From Williamsia sp. DF01-3 (GTDB lineage: Bacteria; Actinomycetota; Actinomycetes; Mycobacteriales; Mycobacteriaceae): DNA of 64,000 bases. The translations under genes were made by a program, and so were the position numbers. Each line of letters starts with the position of its first letter. Positions within the stretch are counted from its first letter, which is position 1. Shown here piece after piece: positions 25,940 to 34,320 of the stretch. The stretch covers positions 868,001-932,000 of the forward strand of contig NZ_JALKFS010000005.1 in assembly GCF_023051145.1 (NCBI RefSeq), in the 5' to 3' direction. The notes beneath the pieces were generated by a model, which saw only the letters and a program-made list of their open reading frames with translations, ran no database searches and had not been told where the DNA came from.

Positions 25940-26905
25940 GTGACTTTCTTGACTATTGTCGATCTCGCCGATCGGGCTGGCCCCACGGTGGTCGAGTGGT
26001 CGCTGCCTGGTGTGGTGGTGGGTGTGTGCCGGGGTGGCGTCCCGCGCTGCGACAGCGCGGACCGGTGGCTCGATCTGAGTACGTTCACTGTGACCGACAC
26101 TGCGTCTGATGATCGACGGGTGGTGCAGGTCTCGGACATCGACGAGACCATCGCGTTGTTGTCCGACAGGGTTGCGGCGCGGCCGGTCGCGGCGGCCATC
26201 TGCGATGACGTTTTGCGGGCGGGGTCGGCCGCCGGTAGCACCGCCGGTGGTTTGATCACCGAGTCGCTGGCCTACTCGACCTTGCAGGCCGGGGCCGAGT
26301 TCGGTGGGTGGCTCGCGGCCCAGGGTCCGCGGCGTCGTCACGAGCAGGGTGATGCGGTGGTGTTGTCTCGCAATGGTTCAGGCATGGACATCACCTTCAA
26401 TCGCCCGGATCGTCATAACGCGTTCAGCAATGCGCTGCGCGCTGGGTTGATCGATGGTTTGACGGTGGCGCTGGCGGACCCTTCGGTCGAGTCGGTGAGG
26501 TTGAGTGGCCGGGGCCGCTCTTTTTGCAGCGGTGGTGACCTCTCGGAGTTCGGAATGTTCTCCGATCCGGCCGACGCGCACCTCGCTCGTACGCGGCACA
26601 GCCCGGCATTGCTCTTGGATGCTCTGACTCGTCGATTGGGAGCGGGTTGCCGGGCTGATGTTCATGGCGCTGTTCTGGGGAGTGGGATGGAGATGGCGGC
26701 CTACTGCGGTGTTGTTGCCGCGCATCCGGATACGGTGTTCGGCCTACCGGAGTTGGACCTCGGTTTGGTTCCGGGTGCCGGTGGCACGGTGAGCATTCCT
26801 CGGCGGATCGGGCGTTGGCGTACCGCATATTTGGTCCTGACCGGGCGCCGGATCGACGCGGCCACCGCGCGGCGATGGGGCTTGGTCGATGAGGTGAGGG
26901 AGTGA
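25940..26905 (+). CDS. Enoyl-CoA hydratase/isomerase family protein with an N-terminal extension
   Basis: A 321-residue protein. The crotonase core spans ~137-321: ITFNRPDRHNAFS, the first oxyanion segment FCSGGDLSEFG (~195-205), the second GAVLGSGMEMAA (~243-254), and ELDLGLVPGAGG with a candidate acid at Glu271. A ~135-residue N-terminal region precedes it that is not part of a standard hydratase. GTG 25940 is chosen for GAAGGGA eight bases upstream. It converges on the amidohydrolase with a 26-base gap; a decayed copy of the same pair lies at 21975-22920. It should act on an acyl-CoA; which one is unknown. Confidence 0.8.
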   Translation: MTFLTIVDLADRAGPTVVEWSLPGVVVGVCRGGVPRCDSADRWLDLSTFTVTDTASDDRRVVQVSDIDETIALLSDRVAARPVAAAICDDVLRAGSAAGSTAGGLITESLAYSTLQAGAEFGGWLAAQGPRRRHEQGDAVVLSRNGSGMDITFNRPDRHNAFSNALRAGLIDGLTVALADPSVESVRLSGRGRSFCSGGDLSEFGMFSDPADAHLARTRHSPALLLDALTRRLGAGCRADVHGAVLGSGMEMAAYCGVVAAHPDTVFGLPELDLGLVPGAGGTVSIPRRIGRWRTAYLVLTGRRIDAATARRWGLVDEVRE

Positions 26906-26931
26906 GGGAGAGTTCTCGGCCGGTACCTCTG

Positions 26932-28281
26932 TCATAGGTCGATGCTGTGACGGATGTGTCCGTCGATGACCGTGGCCGCGACCAGTTCGGCGGAGAGTTC
27001 GGCCAGTACGGCGTCGGGTCCGGCGGACATGAGGCATAGATCGGCGCGTTCTCCCGCGACCAGGTCGCGTGGTCGTGCCGGCGTGTGTGGATCGCCGAGG
27101 AACATCGCCAGTGCTGTTGCCGCGGAGACACGTTCGTCGGGGGAGAGGAGAGTTCCTGATGTGGTGAGACGGTCTCTGGCTGCGCGCATGGCCGCCCACG
27201 GATCGAGCTCGCCGAAGGGCGCATCGGTACTTCCCGCGATCGGCACACCCGCTCGATACAGGCTTGCGACCCTCCACAACTCGTGCTGCTCGGCGGCGGG
27301 TACGTCGAGGACGTATTCTTCGCCCCGTTCGGCGACGAAATTGGGTTGTGTGACCACGGTGATTCCGAGACCGGCCAGATCGTCGAGCATGTCGCCTGGC
27401 ACCATCGCCGCGTGCTCGATCCGATCGCCCGTACGTACACCTGCAGTTCGTAGGGCGGTGAGTGCGACGACGAGTTGCACGACTGTCACGCAGTGCAGAG
27501 CCACCGCGTGAGCGCTTGAGTGTTGGCGGGCCACCCACAGCGTCAGTTCGTCGAGGTCGAGCGAGCTGTCGTCGAGGATCCGTTTGATCGGCCCGAACTC
27601 GAGCCGCGAAAAGCGCTGTCCCTCAGCGCGTGAGAGCACCATCACTCGCTGTGGGAGTTGCCCCGTGTGCACGGCGGCGTCGAGGGCCTCGAGATCGGCG
27701 GCACCGAGATTCGGTGTGGCCTCGGTGATCCCTGTGACGCCGAACGCTGCCAGCGCAGAGCCGAGGGGGCTAAAATCCATCGATTCGCCGACTGTGGTCG
27801 CCGCGAACTCGGAGTCCTGTCGAAAGAACCGGCCGGTGGGGTGATCCGGCCGACCGAGAGCGATCAGGCCAGGTGTGTTCACGATCCACAGGGCGCCGCT
27901 GCGGTGTTGGATTCTCACCGGTGCACCGACGAACAACTCGTCGAGGCGGTGGCGGTCCAGCTCGCCGGCGACGCTGTCGTGATATCCGACCGCACGTATC
28001 CAGCCGTCGGTGCGAGGTGCACATCGCTGGAGTGTCTCGGCCAGCTGCCGAGGCGTCGTCACATGTGGCGGGCCGACTTTCACCGACTGCATCGCAGCCA
28101 CCGCGGCCCTGGCGTGCACATGATGATCGTGTAGTCCGGGCAGCAGCGTGCCACCTCCGGCATCGAGCACCGGTTCGTCACCGGTCGCCGACAACTCGAA
28201 GGCCACGTCTGCCAATCGGCCGCCGGCGATACGAACCGCAATGGGTTCACCGGTGATGCGGCGTGCGCCGGTGATCAGCAT
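26932..28281 (-). CDS. Metal-dependent amidohydrolase (amidohydrolase_3-like)
   Basis: A 449-residue protein. An N-terminal beta-sandwich strand (MLITGARRITGEPIAVRIAG) leads to the first metal motif LPGLHDHHVHA (~47-57). Later metal ligands fall in VALHCVTV (~256-263) and RIEHAAMV, with the catalytic Asp in AGSTDAPFGELD (~353-364). The C-terminal strand VAGERADLCLM closes the sandwich. It overlaps the CoA-transferase gene by seven bases and is last in the acyl-CoA operon, suggesting it hydrolyses a cyclic or amide-bearing intermediate, or an unrelated amide. Substrate unknown. Confidence 0.85.
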   Translation of the reverse strand: MLITGARRITGEPIAVRIAGGRLADVAFELSATGDEPVLDAGGGTLLPGLHDHHVHARAAVAAMQSVKVGPPHVTTPRQLAETLQRCAPRTDGWIRAVGYHDSVAGELDRHRLDELFVGAPVRIQHRSGALWIVNTPGLIALGRPDHPTGRFFRQDSEFAATTVGESMDFSPLGSALAAFGVTGITEATPNLGAADLEALDAAVHTGQLPQRVMVLSRAEGQRFSRLEFGPIKRILDDSSLDLDELTLWVARQHSSAHAVALHCVTVVQLVVALTALRTAGVRTGDRIEHAAMVPGDMLDDLAGLGITVVTQPNFVAERGEEYVLDVPAAEQHELWRVASLYRAGVPIAGSTDAPFGELDPWAAMRAARDRLTTSGTLLSPDERVSAATALAMFLGDPHTPARPRDLVAGERADLCLMSAGPDAVLAELSAELVAATVIDGHIRHSIDL

Positions 28282-29519
28282 GCCCGGCCCCGACGCTCGG
28301 CGACGATGTCGAGAACCGTTGTTTCGTCGATCCTTTCAAAGACAGGATCGGAGAACTGCGGGAGAGCCGGCGGCGAGATATCGATACCGGCGGGCTTGGT
28401 CCCCTCGACTGTCGGGAGGGCCGCGTACTCGGCAGCCACTGCGGCCATCGCCACATCGATGATCTCACCGCCACCGCGAGCCAGAGATGAAAGTACCGCC
28501 CCCGCAGCCTCCAGGCCCGTGAGCGGGTCGGCGATCGCGTCGCCGCAGAACACCGGGCCACGCCTACCGCGTCCGACGAGACCACCGGCGACAGCGGCGT
28601 CATCGCCGAAGGCGACGCGGTTGGTCATCCCGGCAGCCCGGCCGTAGCCGGTGATCCGCACCCACACACGCCCGTCCCGGGGCGATCTCGTCGGCGCATC
28701 GAGACCGGCCTGTTCGAGCGCGCGAGGGCGGGAGGCCTCGATGACCACGTCCGCGACGTCGAGCAAGCCGGTGAGTCCGACAGCGTGGTGACTCAGTTCT
28801 GATGTGTACAAGAGTTTGTGGCCGTTCATCCACGCGAAGAAGTCGCGGTTGCCGGCTCTGGCCCCGTCCGGCCGGTGCGGGCTCTCCACCTTGATCACGG
28901 TGGCGCCGAGCTTCTGCAGGAGATGGCCACACAGCGGTCCGGCCCACATGGCAGACAGGTCCACCACCAACAGATCCGAGAAATCGGGGGCCGGACGTGC
29001 CGGCCACGCCCTGGTGATCTCGACTGGGTCGGTGGTCACCGACCCCAGCACGGCGGCCGGGATCTCGAGCATCTGGGCACGATCAACGATCTGATCGGCA
29101 GACAGGTCAGGAAGCGTCTCGTTCAGCACATCCCACGGGTCCTCGATCGGATCGGCTGATTCGAGCAGCGCGGGGAGTGAGTCGATGTCGCCCGCGCGCG
29201 ACAGAGTGATCGCCACCCATGTGTCGCGGCACCGAATCAGGCGCGTGCCGCCACCTGCAGCCTGGTGGCCAGCGCGGGATGTGCCCATGAGTGCCGCCCG
29301 GCCCGTCAACAGCTCGCCGGCATCCGCGCCGAACATCGCGGCGACGGTATCGGCCCGCTCCAGGATCTGCGCTCGGGAGTAGTCAGGGGTTTCAGGATCG
29401 CCGGTCAGGTAGGCCATGCCGCTCTGCGCCCATCGCCGCACAAACGTCTGCACGTCGCTTCCCGACCGGACTTCTCGCGCCATGACATCAAATGTGTCAG
29501 GTGCCGGCGACGGGCGCAC
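28275..29519 (-). CDS. CaiB/BaiF-family CoA-transferase with unusual domain order
   Basis: A 414-residue protein. The canonical CaiB N-terminal motif (LLVVDLSAMWAGPLCGHLL, then KLGATVIKVESP) appears only at ~186-215. The catalytic-Asp region ADPLTGLEAAGAVLSSLARG lies at ~337-357. The first ~180 residues resemble the small-domain/C-terminal part of a CaiB protein (CRDTWVAITLSRAGDIDSL, DQIVDRAQMLEIPAAVLG), as if circularly permuted. GTG 29519 and ATG 29483 are both possible; neither has a strong ribosome site. It sits 122 bases after the FadE genes and probably moves CoA onto the operon's acid substrate. Confidence 0.75.
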   Translation of the reverse strand: MRPSPAPDTFDVMAREVRSGSDVQTFVRRWAQSGMAYLTGDPETPDYSRAQILERADTVAAMFGADAGELLTGRAALMGTSRAGHQAAGGGTRLIRCRDTWVAITLSRAGDIDSLPALLESADPIEDPWDVLNETLPDLSADQIVDRAQMLEIPAAVLGSVTTDPVEITRAWPARPAPDFSDLLVVDLSAMWAGPLCGHLLQKLGATVIKVESPHRPDGARAGNRDFFAWMNGHKLLYTSELSHHAVGLTGLLDVADVVIEASRPRALEQAGLDAPTRSPRDGRVWVRITGYGRAAGMTNRVAFGDDAAVAGGLVGRGRRGPVFCGDAIADPLTGLEAAGAVLSSLARGGGEIIDVAMAAVAAEYAALPTVEGTKPAGIDISPPALPQFSDPVFERIDETTVLDIVAERRGRAC

Positions 29520-29641
29520 GAACCGGTGCTCGATGTCGTGCGCTCACGCCGCTGACCGGCCGCGATCACGCGCACGTTTCGGTAACCGACGAGGCGGCAC
29601 CGAGAGCCGTCGGCGACACCGATCGGGTCTGGTGGAAGCCC

Positions 29642-30739
29642 CTAGAGGCCGGCCGCTTGTGCCAGTCGTCCCAGCGAATGGTGCGGCTGACCGATCAGCT
29701 GAGCGGTCCCATGTGCGCGCTTGAAGTACAGATGCGCGTCGTGCTCCCACGTGATGCCGATTCCGCCATGGAGCTGAATGGTCTCGGCGGCAATGTGGTT
29801 GAACGCGTCCGAGCAGTACACCCGGGCAGCGTCGGCGAGCGCGAGCGCTTCGTCGGTTCCGTTGACGAGTGCGTCGACGGCTGCGTAGGAGATGGAATGC
29901 GCGGTCTCGGTGAGTGCGTACATGTCGGCCATCCGGTGCTTGAGTGCCTGGAATGAGCCGATGACCCGCCCGAACTGTTTGCGCGACTTGGTGTATTCGA
30001 CGGTCAGGTCGAGCGCTGCGCGAGCTGCGCCCACCTGTTCGGCGCTGATCGCGACGAATGCGGTCGCTCGGAGGTTGTCCACCAGATTCTCGGCCGTGGG
30101 GATGGCGATGGCATCGACATCCTCGAAGGTGACGGTTGTCAGCGGCCGCGTGGGGTCCATGGTGGGACGGGCTACTCGAGTGATGCCGTCGGCGTTCGCA
30201 TCCACCTGATGCAGCGTGACGTGCTCACCCGAGCGGGCCAGGACCAGCAACACGTCGGCATACTCGCCGTCGAGTACGTAGTGGCTGGTACCGGAGAGAA
30301 TCCCGCTGCTCGCCTCCACTCCGGGTTCGTTCCAGCCCGATTCGCCTGCCCAGCACAGTGCGGCCACCTTCTCGCCCGATGCCAGGTCAGGAAGGGTACG
30401 CGCGCAGGCCTCGTCGTCTCTGCTGAGGAGCAGGGCCTGCGTGGCGAGAACCGCGGAACCGAGCATCGGAACCGGGGAGAGGTGTTTGCCCAGTTCTTCG
30501 AGGACCACATGGGTTTCGGTGAGCGTGGCGCCGACACCGTCGAACTGCTCCGGGATCGCCAGTGCGGCGACGCCGATCTGTTCGCACAGGGTGGACCACA
30601 GAGCCTGGTCGTGCCTGTTCTCCGACGACATCGCCGCTCGCACGCTTGCGGAGTCGCCACTGCGGCGTAGCAGCGCAGCAACCGAATCACGAAGCGCGGA
30701 CTGCTCTTCGGTGTCGATTCCGGGGGAGTAGATGCTCAT
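29642..30739 (-). CDS. Acyl-CoA dehydrogenase (FadE), partner of the adjacent short FadE
   Basis: A 365-residue FAD-dependent dehydrogenase introducing an alpha-beta double bond in an acyl-CoA. Visible motifs are the FAD-binding VEYTKSRKQFGRVIGSFQALKH (~235-256) and the C-terminal LHGGIGITWEHDAHLYFKRA (~322-341), whose WEHD Glu is the candidate base in steroid-type FadEs. ATG 30739 overlaps the upstream FadE stop. Adjacent FadE genes of this size form alpha2beta2 heterotetramers in steroid side-chain and ring degradation, so a complex with 30736-31710 is likely. Confidence 0.88.
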   Translation of the reverse strand: MSIYSPGIDTEEQSALRDSVAALLRRSGDSASVRAAMSSENRHDQALWSTLCEQIGVAALAIPEQFDGVGATLTETHVVLEELGKHLSPVPMLGSAVLATQALLLSRDDEACARTLPDLASGEKVAALCWAGESGWNEPGVEASSGILSGTSHYVLDGEYADVLLVLARSGEHVTLHQVDANADGITRVARPTMDPTRPLTTVTFEDVDAIAIPTAENLVDNLRATAFVAISAEQVGAARAALDLTVEYTKSRKQFGRVIGSFQALKHRMADMYALTETAHSISYAAVDALVNGTDEALALADAARVYCSDAFNHIAAETIQLHGGIGITWEHDAHLYFKRAHGTAQLIGQPHHSLGRLAQAAGL

Positions 30740-31710
30740 GCGCTGATCGACTCCAGGACGCGGGACCGGTGGACGGCCGGCGTACCCCATGCCGACAGCA
30801 GGGCTCGTGTCTTCGTCAGGAACAGCGACAGATCGTGCTCCTGGGTGTACCCGATGGCGCCGAGCACCTGAAGGCCGACCCGGGAGGCGAGGTAGGCGGC
30901 CTCTCCCGCGGCAACTTTCGCCGCTGACACATCGCGCGAGGCGAATTGTGGTTCGGGTACTTGTCCTTCCAGGGTGAGTGCTGCTCCGTGCACGAGTGGC
31001 CGTGCCATCTCGACGGCGATGGCCACATCGGCGAGATGGTGTTTGACAGCCTGGAATGAACCGATTTCCCTGCCGAACTGCTTCCGCGTTTTCGCGTACT
31101 CGCTGGTGAGGGTGAGCATGGTCTGCGCGAGGCCGATGAGCTGCGCCGCCGTCGCCAGGGCACCGAAGTCGAATGCGCGGGAGGCATCTACATTGGCCAG
31201 CCGTTCGCCGGCCTGCACTACCGAGAGCGTGCGGGCCAGATCCACCGACGGGCGCGGGCCCGTACCCACCCCGGTGCTCAATGTCGAGCCGTCGACGAGA
31301 TAGGTCTGTTCGGCGACTTCCACATCGACTGCGAAAGGAACCTCGGGAGGCAAAGCCAGCGTGGCCAGTGCACCTTCTGCCAATGCGGCCAACGGTTCGG
31401 TCACTGCGGCGTCGGCAAGCAGAACCGGTACTGCAGCAACAGTTTCGGCAACGGGCCCGGGCACTCCGTAACGGCCGAGTGTCTCGACCGCGACGACCAT
31501 CTCGACGGCGCCGGCGCCCATGCCGCCGTTGTCGTCGGAGATCAGCAGTGCGTTGACGCCGGTCTCGGCCAGCCTCGACCACACCTTGCGCCCTGGTTCG
31601 AGGTCCCCGGTGTTCCACGCGCGAATCACCGCGGGCACATCACTCTTGGCGAGCATGGCGTCGATCGACGACGCGAGATCGCGATGCTCGTCTTCCAGCA
31701 GAAATCTCAT
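30736..31710 (-). CDS. Short acyl-CoA dehydrogenase-like protein (FadE), middle of three
   Basis: A 324-residue ACAD, shorter than the usual ~380, missing much of the middle beta-domain. The FAD/interface motif SEYAKTRKQFGREIGSFQAVKH is at ~196-217, and GYTQEHDLSLFLTK at ~297-310 is equivalent to the catalytic region. It starts one base after the upstream FadE stop and overlaps the next FadE, the tight arrangement typical of ChsE-type heteromeric dehydrogenases acting on bulky acyl-CoAs. Confidence 0.87.
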   Translation of the reverse strand: MRFLLEDEHRDLASSIDAMLAKSDVPAVIRAWNTGDLEPGRKVWSRLAETGVNALLISDDNGGMGAGAVEMVVAVETLGRYGVPGPVAETVAAVPVLLADAAVTEPLAALAEGALATLALPPEVPFAVDVEVAEQTYLVDGSTLSTGVGTGPRPSVDLARTLSVVQAGERLANVDASRAFDFGALATAAQLIGLAQTMLTLTSEYAKTRKQFGREIGSFQAVKHHLADVAIAVEMARPLVHGAALTLEGQVPEPQFASRDVSAAKVAAGEAAYLASRVGLQVLGAIGYTQEHDLSLFLTKTRALLSAWGTPAVHRSRVLESISA

Positions 31711-32886
31711 CTAGCGGTCCCCTCGCGGAAGTCCGAGCAGTCGTTCGGCAATCACGTTTCGCTGGATCTCGTTGGTACCGGCATAAATCGGCCCCGACAG
31801 TGAGAACAGGTACCCATCGGTCCAGTCGCCGGACGGGTGCCGAAGCGCAACTTCGGATTCCGGGCCCAACAGATCCAACGCTGTCTCGTGGGTTGCGATG
31901 TCCCACTGTGACCAGAACACCTTGTTGATCGAGGACTCCATGCCCAGCTGTCCGCCCTCTGCCAGTCTGCTGACGGTGGCAAACGTGGACAGCTCATACG
32001 CGCGGGCACCGATCCACGCATCGGCCACGCGGTCGCCGAGCCCGGCGCGCAGCTCGGGTGCGGTGTCACGCCACAGGTTCAGCAGCCGATCGGTGGTGGC
32101 AAGGAAACGGCCGGGGGAGCGGAGGGAGAGTCCACGTTCGTTGGCCGCGGTGCTCATGGCCACCTTCCAGCCGTTGTTCACCTCGCCGATCACTCCGGAC
32201 TCGCCGGGCTGATCGGGATCGTCGGGAACAAAGACGTTCTCCAGGAACAGCTCTGCGAATCCTGGCTCGCCGTCGAGCTGATTGATGGGCCGGACGGTGA
32301 CACCCTCTGCGCGCAGATCGAACATGAAGTAGGTGATCCCGCGGTGCCGAACCGAGTCGGGGTCGGAACGGAACAGGCCGAAACCCCAGTCCGCGAAGCT
32401 CGATCGTGAGCTCCAGGTCTTCTGACCGTTGAGCAGCCAGCCGCCTTCGGTACGAGTTGCGGTGGATCGCAGCGACGCGAGGTCGCTGCCGGCCTCGGGT
32501 TCGCTCCACGCCTGACCCCAGATGTCGTCGGCCCGTGCCATCCGCGGCATGATCCGTGTCAGCTGATCAGGGTGAGCATGTTCGAAAAGCGTTGGTGCCA
32601 AAAGAAAGATGCCGTTCTGGCTGACCCGGCCCGGAGCCCCGCTGCGGTAATACTCTTCTTCGAAGATCAGCCAGTGCAGCAGCGGTGCGTCGCGACCACC
32701 GAACTCTTCGGGCCAGCTGACCACCGACATGCGGGCATCGGCCATGGTGGCCTCCCACTGTCGGTGCTGTTCGAAGCCTTCGGCGCTGTCCATGGACCGC
32801 AGCGGCTTTTCCGGAACGTTCTCGGACAGCCAGCCCCGGACCTCGTCGCGAAAGGTGTTCGCCGCGTCGTCGAAGAGCAGATCCAT
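31711..32886 (-). CDS. Acyl-CoA dehydrogenase (FadE), FadE17-like by gene order
   Basis: A 391-residue full-length ACAD. The N-terminal helical domain leads to the substrate/FAD segment IWGQAWSEPEAGSDLASLRS (~122-141), the middle domain GGWLLNGQKTWSSRSSFADW (~148-167), and the C-terminal signature YAGTNEIQRNVIAERLLGLP (~367-386). Its ATG overlaps the stop of the (frameshift-corrected) enoyl-CoA hydratase. The order hydratase - fadE - fadE recalls M. tuberculosis echA13-fadE17-fadE18. Confidence 0.9.
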   Translation of the reverse strand: MDLLFDDAANTFRDEVRGWLSENVPEKPLRSMDSAEGFEQHRQWEATMADARMSVVSWPEEFGGRDAPLLHWLIFEEEYYRSGAPGRVSQNGIFLLAPTLFEHAHPDQLTRIMPRMARADDIWGQAWSEPEAGSDLASLRSTATRTEGGWLLNGQKTWSSRSSFADWGFGLFRSDPDSVRHRGITYFMFDLRAEGVTVRPINQLDGEPGFAELFLENVFVPDDPDQPGESGVIGEVNNGWKVAMSTAANERGLSLRSPGRFLATTDRLLNLWRDTAPELRAGLGDRVADAWIGARAYELSTFATVSRLAEGGQLGMESSINKVFWSQWDIATHETALDLLGPESEVALRHPSGDWTDGYLFSLSGPIYAGTNEIQRNVIAERLLGLPRGDR

Positions 32887-33835
32887 CAGGACTCCTGCTT
32901 GGTAGCGCTGGACTTCATCGACTTGGCGTCCATGCCGCCCAAGGGGTCACCCTCGGGTGCTTCGGCATTGGCGCTGTGTGCGAAGTGGTGCCAGCCGAAG
33001 ACCGAGTCCATCGCGTTTCGCATGCCCATCTGGTCTTCACAGATGTTGACGGCCTTTTGCACAACGCGAGTCCCAGCTGCGGCATCTCGGCGATGTTCCC
33101 GGCGATCTCGTCGACCTTCGCGGCCAGTTCGTCGCGGGGGACAACGTGGTTGACCATGCCCCAGTCGAGAGCTTCCTTGGCTCCGAACCGCTGGCCGGTG
33201 AAGAGGATCTCCTTGGCACGGCGTGGGCCGAGCACAAATGCGTGGGCGAAGTACTCGACCCCGGGGATGCCCATCCGAGCGACCGGGTCGGAGAAGAACG
33301 CGTCGTCCGAGGCGACGATGAAGTCGCAGATCCAGGCCAGCATCATGCCGCCGGCGATGCAGGCACCGTGCACCTGTGCGATCACGGGTTTGGGGATCTC
33401 CCGCCAGCGGCGGCACATCCCCATGTACACCTCGACTTCGCGGGCCAGGCGCTGGTCACCGCCGGTGCGGTCGGTGTGGTCCCAGTACAAGGTGGCGGTG
33501 TTCGGGTACTCGACGTGGAAGTCGCGTTCCGGCGTGCCGATGTCGTGACCGGCGGAGAAGTGTTTGCCCGCTGCACGCAGGACGATGACCTTGACGTCGG
33601 CATCGTTGACGGCGCGCACGAACGCCGCGTCGAGGGAGTACGTCATGACCGAGTTCTGCGCGTTGCGATAGTCGGGACGGTTCAACGTCACGTACGCGAC
33701 GGCGCCCACGGTCTCGTACGCCACCGGGGTGGTGTCGACGCCAAGCTCGGAAGCGGTGAGAGGGCTCGGGATAGTCACCTCGACACCATACCTAGCAAGT
33801 GCTTGGTTGGTAAATGGCGTTGGCGAGTCGGTCAT
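32886..33835 (-). pseudogene. Enoyl-CoA hydratase (EchA13-like), interrupted by a single-base frameshift
   Basis: A crotonase-fold gene of ~315 codons. In the main frame the family motifs are intact: AYVTLNRPDYRNAQNS, GKHFSAGHDIGTPE (first oxyanion), VHGACIAGGMMLAWICDFIV (second). At the run of four T at 33055-33058 the frame breaks. One extra base would give CKKAVNICEDQMGMRNAMDS and continue to a stop at 32886 that overlaps the next fadE start (ATGA), as elsewhere in the operon. Either a homopolymer sequencing error or a real recent mutation. ATG 33835 is the longest start, but a KstR2-like operator lies inside it; GTG 33778 downstream of the operator may be the true start. Confidence 0.8.
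33794..33807. promoter_or_regulatory. KstR2-type operator match AGCAAGTGCTTGGT
   Basis: Matches the published KstR2 consensus AnCAAGnnCTTGnT at every fixed position. It sits within a longer near-palindrome from CCATACC to GGTAAATGG (33786-33817). It is just upstream of GTG 33778 of the enoyl-CoA hydratase gene, where a promoter of the minus-strand acyl-CoA operon is expected. KstR2 is a TetR regulator that responds to a CoA ester of the steroid C/D-ring remnant; its gene is not in the window. Confidence 0.6.
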
Positions 33836-33923
33836 GCGGTGGCCGGCGTGGTCACTCTGCGAGGGCGATTCGGTCAGGAACTTCCACCACGAGTGCCGGG
33901 CTGGGCTGCTCACGGGATGGAGG

Positions 33924-34187
33924 TCACTCGGACAGTCGCCGGGGAAGCAACCAGTGGGCCACATTGCGGCGCGTGGCCATCAGCGATCTCAACGGGCCGC
34001 CAGTGGCCGGGTTGCCGTGGCTGTACATCTCTGGATCTCCGGTCTGCGACCGGGCCGGCGGCGGTGGCGGGGTGTTCACCGAGGCGGGTTCAATAGCGGA
34101 AGACATTGCCTGCCCTCGTAGTTCTGACGGCGGCCGCACCGCAGGTCGCCGTATATCTGTGGCGGCCTGCGATACGGGCATGCTCAT
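33924..34187 (-). CDS. Hypothetical 87-residue protein, translationally coupled to a 29-codon gene
   Basis: Polar N-terminus, a Pro-rich stretch (VNTPPPPPARSQ), then a basic end (SLMATRRNVAHWLLPRRLSE). No known domain. Its ATG at 34187 overlaps the stop of the small gene at 34184-34273 (ATGA), which is the main evidence that it is translated. It could equally start at the internal ATG 34106. It lies downstream of tatA in the same direction. Function unknown. Confidence 0.4.
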   Translation of the reverse strand: MSMPVSQAATDIRRPAVRPPSELRGQAMSSAIEPASVNTPPPPPARSQTGDPEMYSHGNPATGGPLRSLMATRRNVAHWLLPRRLSE

Positions 34188-34273
34188 CCGGCGCTTCCGG
34201 TTGCTACAGCCTGCGCGATAACGCCGAAAGTGTTTCCGATGACTTCGATGAGGTAAAAGAATGTTGACAGCAT
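34184..34273 (-). CDS. 29-residue hydrophobic micropeptide downstream of tatA
   Basis: A 30-codon frame starting at ATG 34273, preceded by a near-perfect ribosome site AAAGGAGAAAC. The peptide is almost entirely hydrophobic with one acidic residue (begins MLSTFFYLIEVIGNTFG, ends VATGSAG) and would span or lie in a membrane. The stop overlaps the next start (ATGA). The gap to the tatA stop is only 47 bases. I do not recognise the peptide. Confidence 0.5.
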   Translation of the reverse strand: MLSTFFYLIEVIGNTFGVIAQAVATGSAG

Positions 34274-34320
34274 GTTTCTCCTTTCGTATTTGATACGGTT
34301 CTGGGCCGGGAACTCATGGC

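Noticed and set aside
29642-31618. A single 658-codon frame that could be read as a fused double acyl-CoA dehydrogenase
   Set aside because: Its N-terminal 290 codons are antisense-like Arg/Gly-rich sequence in the wrong frame of the upstream fadE. The real genes are two overlapping fadE genes with an ATGA junction at 30736-30739.
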